The notes under the pieces: generated by a model
Seen by the model: the letters and a program-made list of their open reading frames with translations, nothing else
Database searches by the model: none
Told to the model about the DNA's origin: nothing
Part shown: positions 1 to 4,523 of the stretch, one piece after another
How positions within the stretch are numbered: the stretch's first letter is position 1
Layout: each line of letters opens with the position of its first letter
Made by a program: the position numbers and the translations under genes
From: Candidatus Woesearchaeota archaeon
Lineage (GTDB): Archaea > Nanobdellota > Nanobdellia > Woesearchaeales > UBA11576
Assembly: GCA_030591125.1 (NCBI GenBank)
Contig: JAUVBP010000082.1
Span: 1-5,860, forward strand
Reading direction: 5' to 3'
Length of the DNA stretch: 5,860 nucleotides

Positions 1-120
1 ACCATCGGAAATGAGCAGGAGCTTTCAGGCTGGCTCGGAGCAGAGCTTGTGCATGACACCTGGCGTCCGGTAGAGCTGCACAAAGGGGTCTATCATGATG
101 GTAAGATAGAATTTGAGTGA
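1..120 (+). pseudogene. C-terminal end of a truncated Ski2/Hel308-like helicase fragment (cut by window start)
   Basis: Frame 1 of the plus strand is open from the first base to a TGA at 118-120 and encodes 39 visible residues. They begin with TIGN and continue through EWL-like GWLGAEL, then WRPVEL, HKGVY and GKIEFE. This is the pattern that follows motif III (S-A-T-x-G-N) in archaeal Hel308 and related Ski2-type superfamily 2 DNA/RNA helicases, where a WL-x-A-EL block and an S-DWRPV-x-L-x-x-GV block lead from the first RecA domain toward the second. In intact family members several hundred more residues follow (motifs IV-VI, winged helix, ratchet). Here the frame ends at once, the other two plus frames also stop within about 20 bases, and an intact opposite-strand gene begins 43 bases on. 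I infer a truncated or rearranged gene. A stand-alone RecA1 protein or a split helicase is possible. The upstream part is outside the window. Confidence 0.65.
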
Positions 121-125
121 TTGAG

Positions 126-150
126 AAAAGAAAGAAATAATAAAAAAATT
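126..150 (-). terminator. T-rich transcription stop after the membrane-protein gene
   Basis: Read on the minus strand, the sequence just past the TAG at 163-165 is strongly T-rich, with seven consecutive T (142-148) followed by further T and TC runs down to about 126. Oligo-T tracts without a stable hairpin are a usual archaeal termination signal. The region lies between two convergent reading frames, where a terminator is expected. I saw no convincing stem-loop. Confidence 0.4.
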
Positions 151-162
151 AAATTTACTGAT

Positions 163-525
163 CTAAAGATCCAGCTTATCTGCATACTTGCCGATCAGAG
201 GGATGTATTTCTCTTTTCCGGACAATGCGTTTATACAACCGATGATCCAGAGTACAAGCAGAACTACTGATCCTACGATTGCGATGATCCAGCCAAGTAT
301 CGGGATGATCCCTACAATCCACAATATGACATACGCTATGAACAGTACAAGTCCCTGCTTTGCGTAGAACATTGCGTACTTGTTATTCCTCTTTCCGAAG
401 TATACTATCAAGAATCCAAGCAGTGTCAAGAACACGCCAAGAAATGCGAACAGCTTTCCATCATCAATGCTGCCTGAACTTGCTTTATGTGCTGACTTAT
501 GTGCCGGCTTGTGTTTTGTTGCCAT
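163..525 (-). CDS. Small DUF4870/Tic20-like integral membrane protein
   Basis: This is a 120-residue membrane protein of unknown function. The N-terminus is basic and His/Lys-rich (KHKPAHKSAHKAS, residues 4-16). A first hydrophobic helix spans about 25-44, a short charged turn (GKRNNKYA) follows, and then come two long hydrophobic helices at about 57-73 and 76-100 joined by IPILGW. The tail is GKEKYIPLIGKYADKL. The layout and the phrases NKYAMFYAKQGL and KYIPLIGKYADKL resemble the DUF4870/Tic20-like family of small bacterial and DPANN membrane proteins; the family name is from memory of its pattern. The frame is open to an ATG at 585, but the start at 525 is preferred because GGAGG (534-538, minus strand) lies 8 nt upstream of it and the earlier ATGs (552, 585) have no such site. 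It has its own TATA-like element, so it is probably transcribed separately from ftsY. Confidence 0.8.
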   Translation of the reverse strand: MATKHKPAHKSAHKASSGSIDDGKLFAFLGVFLTLLGFLIVYFGKRNNKYAMFYAKQGLVLFIAYVILWIVGIIPILGWIIAIVGSVVLLVLWIIGCINALSGKEKYIPLIGKYADKLDL

Positions 526-533
526 CAGATCAT

Positions 534-538
534 CCTCC
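534..538 (-). promoter_or_regulatory. Shine-Dalgarno GGAGG deciding the start at 525
   Basis: A perfect GGAGG on the minus strand sits 8 nt before the ATG at 523-525. It lies inside the longer open frame, so it argues that residues encoded between 585 and 526 are leader and not protein. Confidence 0.75.
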
Positions 539-592
539 GTTTTTACATTCATAATAACATAATACTTACTGACCGAATTAAACACGAGAGCC

Positions 593-600
593 TATTTAAA
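593..600 (-). promoter_or_regulatory. TATA-like promoter element for the membrane-protein gene
   Basis: The minus strand reads CCTTTAAATAGG, with TTTAAATA at 600-593. An archaeal TATA box is centred about 26 nt before the transcription start, which predicts a start near 570 and a leader of roughly 45 nt before the ATG at 525. That agrees with the gene having a Shine-Dalgarno site and not being leaderless. The same eight bases occur upstream of the 4094-4426 gene. Confidence 0.5.
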
Positions 601-623
601 GGTTTTGCATCAATCACAAAGAA

Positions 624-642
624 ATATCTGATACATATCTGA
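624..642. repeat. Direct repeat ATATCTGA, 11-bp period
   Basis: ATATCTGA occurs at 624-631 and again at 635-642, separated by TAC, so the copies are one helical turn apart. The pair lies directly after the ftsY stop codon and upstream of the TATA-like element at 593-600. It could be a regulator site or chance in AT-rich DNA. Confidence 0.35.
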
Positions 643-643
643 C

Positions 644-2656
644 CTAATCTAAGCCAAGATTGCTCAATATACTGTTCTTATCGAACTTCTGAAGACTGTC
701 ATATGTCTGCCCAGTACCTAAGAATAATATGGGCTTGCCAGTGACATAAGATACAGATATTGCTGCACCACCCTTCTCATCAACATCTGCCTTAGAGAGC
801 ACTATTCCATCTATATCAATTGCTTCATCGAACTTCTGTGCCTGTTCGATGCAGTCATTGCCAGTTATTGATTCTCCTATGAATATCTTCATGTCTGGAT
901 TGGACACCCTGATGATCTTCTTCATCTCATCCATGAGATTGATGTTGGAATGTAATCTTCCTGCAGTATCTATCATGACGACATCAAGACCTTTCGCTTC
1001 TGCGTATTTTATCCCATCGAAAGCCACTGCTGCAGGGTCACTTCCATAGTCGTGCTTGATCATCTTGATCGCCAGATTATTGGCGTGCTCTTCAAGCTGC
1101 TGTATCGCTGCTGCCCTAAACGTGTCAGCAGCCACCAATACAGGTTTAAGGTCATTGTCCATGAAATACTTTGCGAGCTTCGCTATGGTTGTGGTCTTGC
1201 CTGACCCGTTGATACCTACAAATACCATTACAAGCGGCTTTCCATCTTTCCTCTTCTCAGCGACACGCCCCAGAAGGTCAACAGGTTCTACACTGAGTAT
1301 CTCACCCAGGCTGTCACGCAGTGTGGAGATGACTATCTCTTCTATCTGTGACCGCTTCACCTTCTGATCGACCAGCTTCACATGGAGATCCTGTTTTATC
1401 TTCTCGATGACCTCAACGGCGACATTGTTCTCCAGCAATGCGACCTCGAGATCAAAGAATATGTCCTCGAATTTTGATTCTGAGAGTTTCTTGAGTGACA
1501 GCCCTGCTGTAAGTTTTCCGAAGAAACCTTTCTTCTCCTCTTTCTTTTCAGGCTCTGGTTCAGGTTCTTTCTCTTTCTCAAAAGCCTCCTGGACTTCCTC
1601 AAGGTCTTTTTCCTCTTTTTCCAGTTCTTTATCCTCTTCGCTTACTTGCACTAATGTCTTTTCCTTCTCCTTATCCAGCTCTTTCAGCTCTGCATCCTCT
1701 TCTTTCTCGAGCTCTTCAGGCATCGGTACAGGAGTCTCTTCTTCCTCAGGTCCAGGTTTTTGTTCCTCAACTTCGGACTCTTCTGATCCTTCAGGTTGTT
1801 CAGCTTCTTCTGGCTCTTCCTTCTTCTTTCCGAAACCGAAGACACGCTTCAGGAATCCACCACCCTTCTTCTCTTCTTTCTCCTCTTCCTCGACATCTTT
1901 CTCGACATCTTTCTCTGCTTCAAGAATCTCTTCCTCACGGTCGTCTTCGACTTCCTGCTCAGTCGCAAGAAGCTCTTCCTCCCGCTCTTCCTCTGTTTCG
2001 GATGCCACCCTTTCAACATCCTCTGGTGCAGGCTCTGGCTCAGCTTCTTCGACAGGTTCAGATGGTGCTACCTTTTCAGGTTCCAGAGCAGGTTCTTCCT
2101 TCACTTCCAGCTCTTTAGCTATCTCATCAAGTTTCTCCACTGCAGAATTGACTTCAAGGATGGGCTTTGTGAGTATCAGCTTGACCTTCTCACCTTTACT
2201 CTTCTGTTTTGTATCAGGATCAAATCCTAATATACTGAGTATGGACCCAAGATCATCATCAGAATAAGCATCAAGAGCCTCTTTCAGACCAAGAAGTTCT
2301 GGACCGAGTTCAGGTTCTGTTTCCTCTTTCTTCTCTTCCTCAGGCTCAGGTTCCGGCACAGGCTCAGGTTCTGGCTCAGGTTCTGGCTCAGGCACAGGCT
2401 CCTCGACCTTCTCCTCTTCAGGTTCAGGCGTGCCAGAATCAAGATCATCAAGTATGTCCTGCGCAGTCTCTTTCTCTTTTGGTCTATCTTTTGGCTTGCG
2501 CTTCTTTGCAGGTTTCGGTTTTTTCTCAATGACTTCCTTGACAGGTTCAGGCACAGGTTCCTCTACCGGTTCTTCAATATCTTCTGCCTTCTCCGCTACA
2601 TCCTTTGAGAACTTAGATACTGCATTTTTCAGCTTTTCTTTGAGGAACTTGAACAT
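644..2656 (-). CDS. ftsY: Signal recognition particle receptor FtsY with a very long acidic linker
   Basis: SRP receptor GTPase. It pairs with SRP54 (Ffh) at the cytoplasmic membrane to hand ribosome-nascent chains to the translocon. The protein has 670 residues. The C-terminal NG core is standard: an N-domain four-helix region at about 378-465, P-loop GINGSGKT at 481-488, DTFRAAA at 511-517, DTAGR at 563-567, the G4 motif as SKAD at 621-624 (TKxD is commoner), and GTGQ at 647-650. Residues 1-20 form a basic amphipathic helix (MFKFLKEKLKNAVSKF), a likely lipid contact, and KKGFFGKL at 375-382 matches the membrane-targeting helix at the N-domain edge. Residues 24-375 are Glu/Pro/Lys-rich low-complexity sequence, interrupted at 120-185 by a less biased, helix-like stretch. 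Archaeal FtsY proteins are usually much shorter, about 300-400 residues. The ATG follows the pfdA stop after one base (TAA-A-ATG), with a weak GGAAG 6 nt upstream, so translation is probably coupled to pfdA. Confidence 0.97.
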   Translation of the reverse strand: MFKFLKEKLKNAVSKFSKDVAEKAEDIEEPVEEPVPEPVKEVIEKKPKPAKKRKPKDRPKEKETAQDILDDLDSGTPEPEEEKVEEPVPEPEPEPEPEPVPEPEPEEEKKEETEPELGPELLGLKEALDAYSDDDLGSILSILGFDPDTKQKSKGEKVKLILTKPILEVNSAVEKLDEIAKELEVKEEPALEPEKVAPSEPVEEAEPEPAPEDVERVASETEEEREEELLATEQEVEDDREEEILEAEKDVEKDVEEEEKEEKKGGGFLKRVFGFGKKKEEPEEAEQPEGSEESEVEEQKPGPEEEETPVPMPEELEKEEDAELKELDKEKEKTLVQVSEEDKELEKEEKDLEEVQEAFEKEKEPEPEPEKKEEKKGFFGKLTAGLSLKKLSESKFEDIFFDLEVALLENNVAVEVIEKIKQDLHVKLVDQKVKRSQIEEIVISTLRDSLGEILSVEPVDLLGRVAEKRKDGKPLVMVFVGINGSGKTTTIAKLAKYFMDNDLKPVLVAADTFRAAAIQQLEEHANNLAIKMIKHDYGSDPAAVAFDGIKYAEAKGLDVVMIDTAGRLHSNINLMDEMKKIIRVSNPDMKIFIGESITGNDCIEQAQKFDEAIDIDGIVLSKADVDEKGGAAISVSYVTGKPILFLGTGQTYDSLQKFDKNSILSNLGLD
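2343..2402 (-). repeat. 6/12-bp tandem repeat coding for Glu-Pro dipeptides in ftsY
   Basis: On the plus strand the 12-mer GGCTCAGGTTCT occurs twice in direct succession (2361-2372 and 2373-2384). Close variants at 2343-2354 and 2385-2396 flank it. The minus strand encodes alternating Glu-Pro and Val-Pro at about residues 86-105 of FtsY. Near-identity at the DNA level suggests recent expansion by replication slippage, and this stretch may vary in length between strains. Confidence 0.8.
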
Positions 2657-2657
2657 T

Positions 2658-3083
2658 TTATTCTTCCATCATGCTCTTTATCTCATTCTCGAGCTGCTGG
2701 TGCGCTTCAAGCTGATGCGCCACATGCTGGCTGACCTGCTCTTTGTACTTGTTTATCTCAACGGTCTGCTCATTGAGCAGGACTTTGGTGTCCTCTTTGT
2801 TCTTGCTCACCACGACTCCTGCACCGACATTGACCAGGAACTTATTGGCATCAATGACTTTTGCCTTGAAAAATATCCCGCCAGATACAGGGACGAGTAT
2901 CTCATCACCCTCTTTTGCATCTGCAAGCTCAGCCACACTCTCATTCACTCTCTCAACTTCCTGCACCTGTGACTCCAGCTTTTCCAGCTGCTGCTGCATC
3001 TGCTTGAGCTGCTGTTCCATCATCTGGTGCTCCACATACTTCTGTTGGAGCTGTTTCTTTTTCTCTTCTTGAGGGTCTGCCAT
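2658..3083 (-). CDS. pfdA: Prefoldin alpha subunit
   Basis: Subunit of the hexameric prefoldin chaperone (two alpha, four beta), which holds unfolded chains between coiled-coil tentacles and passes them to the group II chaperonin. At 141 residues it has normal family length. Residues 5-58 form an N-terminal coiled coil rich in Gln, Glu and Leu. Residues 59-105 form the beta-hairpin body with EILVPVSGGIFFKAKV and FLVNVGAGVVV, typical of the alpha subunit. Residues 106-141 form the returning helix ending in MMEE. The ATG at 3083 is preceded by AGGAG (3093-3097) with a 9-nt spacer. The gene lies 38 nt after the small ORF and one base before ftsY, in the usual archaeal order aif6, (LX), pfdA, ftsY. 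Confidence 0.95.
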   Translation of the reverse strand: MADPQEEKKKQLQQKYVEHQMMEQQLKQMQQQLEKLESQVQEVERVNESVAELADAKEGDEILVPVSGGIFFKAKVIDANKFLVNVGAGVVVSKNKEDTKVLLNEQTVEINKYKEQVSQHVAHQLEAHQQLENEIKSMMEE

Positions 3084-3121
3084 TTTATTTATCTCCTGAA
3101 ACTTCTCAGGGCATGATACCC

Positions 3122-3292
3122 TTAAAGTCTCGTCAATAACTTCTCTAAAAACTCCTCGTATCTCTCCTCTAGTGCAAGGAACCCGGGATTGTCCTGGGTC
3201 ACGAATGTCGTCTCTTCCTGCTTGAATGTCTCAAGCTCTTTCTGCACAAGGGATTTCAGGAGTTTCTTCTCATCTGGTGTAAAGCTCATCAT
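3122..3292 (-). CDS. Small acidic helical protein of unknown function at the usual LX locus
   Basis: A 56-residue frame (55 if the second of two adjacent ATGs is used) fills the gap between aif6 and pfdA. It begins MMSFTPDEKKLLKSLVQKEL, continues with a Thr-rich turn (EETTFVTQDNPGF) and ends with LALEERYEEFLEKLLTRL, which looks like two amphipathic charged helices around a loop. GGTGAT (3298-3293, minus strand), part of the AGGAGGTGAT ribosome-binding consensus, touches the first ATG (3292) and lies 3 nt before the second (3289); the second gives the better spacing. It starts 9-12 nt after the aif6 stop and ends 38 nt before pfdA, so it is very likely co-transcribed. I do not recognise a family. 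Ribosomal protein LX (L18Ae), common at this position in archaea, is beta-rich and basic, and this sequence does not resemble it. Gene context and the ribosome-binding site support a real gene. Confidence 0.75.
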   Translation of the reverse strand: MMSFTPDEKKLLKSLVQKELETFKQEETTFVTQDNPGFLALEERYEEFLEKLLTRL

Positions 3293-3298
3293 ATCACC
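3293..3298 (-). promoter_or_regulatory. GGTGAT ribosome-binding element for the small ORF
   Basis: GGTGAT complements the 3' end of archaeal 16S rRNA (AUCACCUCC). It lies between the aif6 stop (TGA at 3304-3302) and two tandem ATG codons. It supports translation of the small ORF and slightly favours the second ATG at 3289. Confidence 0.6.
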
Positions 3299-3301
3299 GT
3301 C

Positions 3302-3988
3302 TCATTTTTTGAGCTTGGCGTGCTCTAAGTAGCCTAGCTCTTCATCCACATTGACTATCTCAGGTCCGCCGCTGGTATCACCCACTACAAAACCATGGTC
3401 AGTGCACAACAGTCCGCTACGGAGATACGGCGACCCCATATTTATTGTTGAAGGATGGAACCTCAGGTCAAGAAGCTCTTCCACTTTCTGAAGTTCGGCA
3501 CTCTCGACATCCCTATGTATCATGCCTGCTCTGCTGTTGAGCACAGCAATACTTCCCACAGTACCCAGGTCTGCAATGGTCCCTGGCTTGAGTGATACTC
3601 CCAACGCCTGCCTGATGCGCTTCTTCTGTTCTGCGGAGAAATCAGGATTTGCCAGGCATCCCGTGTCATTGCACAAGAGGTTATTGCCCAAGGCAGTGAG
3701 CCTGGCCTGCACAACCTCATAATCTATACCTAGCTTATCGAGTGTCTTGAGCTCATAATCAAAGGCGATCTCAGGGACAAGCAGCTTCCTGCTGTTGCCT
3801 GCCAGAAATACACCTAACAACGAAGTGCCGCACATATTGAGCTGGTGGACCGGAACGTCCAATACCTTACTGACCTGTCTTGCAATATCCACATCGATCT
3901 CTCTGCCTAGTAAGCAGTACTGGTTATTACAGTACCCGTAAAGCCCTATGTTAGGGTTACCATTGAAGTTGGTCTTAAGAACATGCAT
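3302..3988 (-). CDS. eif6: Translation initiation factor 6 (aIF6), ribosome anti-association factor
   Basis: aIF6 binds the large ribosomal subunit and prevents early joining of the small subunit; it also acts in 60S/50S maturation. The 228 residues match the family length and its five-fold pentein propeller. Visible hallmarks in order are FNGNPNIGLYGY at 8-19, an AGTSLLGVFLAGN-type block (here MCGTSLLGVFLAGNS), LTALGNNLLCNDTGCLANP, GTIADLGTVGSIAVLNSRAG, then INMGSPYLRSGLLCTDHGFVVGDTSGGPE near the end. Cysteines are more frequent than I expect for the family. The ATG at 3988 has no usable Shine-Dalgarno site, but a TATA-like ATATTTAAA at 4019-4011 is centred about 27 nt upstream, fitting a leaderless transcript. 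It heads the cluster with the small ORF, pfdA and ftsY. The ribosomal genes rpl39e and rpl31e, which often precede aif6 in archaea, are not next to it here. Confidence 0.96.
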   Translation of the reverse strand: MHVLKTNFNGNPNIGLYGYCNNQYCLLGREIDVDIARQVSKVLDVPVHQLNMCGTSLLGVFLAGNSRKLLVPEIAFDYELKTLDKLGIDYEVVQARLTALGNNLLCNDTGCLANPDFSAEQKKRIRQALGVSLKPGTIADLGTVGSIAVLNSRAGMIHRDVESAELQKVEELLDLRFHPSTINMGSPYLRSGLLCTDHGFVVGDTSGGPEIVNVDEELGYLEHAKLKK

Positions 3989-4010
3989 ACCTATGAAGAA
4001 AATGCAGGTG

Positions 4011-4019
4011 TTTAAATAT
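4011..4019 (-). promoter_or_regulatory. TATA-like promoter of the aif6 cluster
   Basis: The minus strand reads AAAAAGATATTTAAACACC; ATATTTAAA covers 4019-4011, centred about 27 nt upstream of the aif6 ATG (3988). Archaeal TATA boxes sit about 26 nt before the transcription start, so the transcript would begin at or next to the start codon. The A-rich stretch just upstream could serve as a BRE, though it is not a strong match. Confidence 0.6.
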
Positions 4020-4024
4020 CTTTT

Positions 4025-4053
4025 TATAGCCTAATTATAGCCTAATTTATAGC
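4025..4053. repeat. 11-bp tandem repeat upstream of the aif6 promoter
   Basis: TATAGCCTAAT occurs at 4025-4035 and again without a gap at 4036-4046, followed by TTATAGC (4047-4053), a partial third copy with one extra T. On the minus strand this is a run of ATTAGGCTATA units ending about 6 bp upstream of the aif6 TATA element. The copies fall on the same helical face. Confidence 0.7.
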
Positions 4054-4093
4054 AGATATATGCAAAACAATACAAGAAATAGATTATTGCTGC

Positions 4094-4426
4094 TCAATCC
4101 CGTTTCTCAACAACCTGCTGAGAGCCCTTTATTGTGAGCTTGGTACCATCATGTTCAATGCTCAGCTCTTCAAGATCATTTATGACCAGATCATTACCTT
4201 CCAGATAATAAGAAGATGTAAGGCTCCGTATCCTCACTTTCTCTGTGTTAGTGAACTCGAAAGTCTTTTTAGGGAACTCAGTGGTCTTATGAGGATTATT
4301 CACATCATACAGTCTGATCACAGCAGTCTTGAACTTGTCTCCCTCCTTTCGGGGAAGCCTGCCTATCAGGGCGCTCTTTGCATCAAGCTTGAGTACATCA
4401 TCTGCAGGGTCTTTTATGACATCCAT
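4094..4426 (-). CDS. Hypothetical 110-residue soluble beta-rich protein
   Basis: I do not recognise a family. The protein has no signal peptide, membrane segment or Cys/His metal motif. Alternating hydrophobic-polar stretches (FKTAVIRLYDV, KKTFEFTNTEKVRIRSL, YYLEGNDLVINDLEELSIEH, TKLTIKG) suggest a small all-beta domain, with a basic patch GRLPRKEGDKFK near residues 28-39 and a charged tail VVEKRD. The ATG at 4426 has GAGG only 13 nt upstream, too far for a good ribosome-binding site, but TTTAAATA at 4456-4449 is centred about 26 nt before it, as expected for a leaderless mRNA. It stands alone, 97 nt after the rel stop and 105 nt before aif6, so it is probably its own transcript. The promoter and the single clean frame argue that it is real. 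Function cannot be assigned. Confidence 0.75.
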   Translation of the reverse strand: MDVIKDPADDVLKLDAKSALIGRLPRKEGDKFKTAVIRLYDVNNPHKTTEFPKKTFEFTNTEKVRIRSLTSSYYLEGNDLVINDLEELSIEHDGTKLTIKGSQQVVEKRD

Positions 4427-4448
4427 GGTATAAAGTAATCCTCTTTAG

Positions 4449-4456
4449 TATTTAAA
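4449..4456 (-). promoter_or_regulatory. TATA-like promoter of the 4094-4426 gene
   Basis: The minus strand reads GGTTTAAATACT, with TTTAAATA at 4456-4449. Its centre is about 26 nt from the ATG at 4426, which predicts a leaderless transcript. The element is identical to the one at 593-600. Confidence 0.6.
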
Positions 4457-4523
4457 CCTTACTGAGCTGGCTCAACAGCCATCAGGCAGTCCATATATGC
4501 ACATACATATGCCTATAAAAACT

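Noticed and set aside
1890..1913. 12-bp duplication CGACATCTTTCT in ftsY
   Set aside because: A two-copy repeat encoding VEKD-type acidic residues; fully explained by the low-complexity linker and not a separate element.
1654..2230. Further plus-strand open frames opposite the FtsY linker
   Set aside because: Long only because the low-complexity linker has few stop codons in any frame; Leu/Pro/Phe-rich with no recognisable start signal.
1407..2267. Plus-strand Ser/Phe-rich open frame of 286 codons opposite ftsY
   Set aside because: It is the antisense image of Glu/Lys/Pro-rich codons in the FtsY linker; composition is extreme, no domain is visible, and the opposite frame has clear GTPase homology.
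2430..3072. Plus-strand open frames opposite pfdA and the ftsY start
   Set aside because: Shadow frames of two well-supported genes; the translated text has no family pattern.
3084..3301. Ribosomal protein LX (L18Ae) expected by synteny
   Set aside because: The only frame in the gap encodes an acidic helical peptide without the basic beta-rich LX pattern.
4060..4137. Possible 25-codon plus-strand ORF starting in the aif6 upstream region
   Set aside because: No Shine-Dalgarno site, no promoter at a suitable distance, and most of it is antisense to the 4094-4426 gene.
4468..4481. Small hairpin TGGCT-CAAC-AGCCA after the rel stop
   Set aside because: Only five base pairs, about 40 nt past the stop and with no T run after it on the minus strand; not convincing as a terminator.
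4492..4512. AT-rich imperfect dyad CATATATGCACATACATATG
   Set aside because: Only the outer five bases pair; alternating purine-pyrimidine AT sequence of this kind arises easily by chance.
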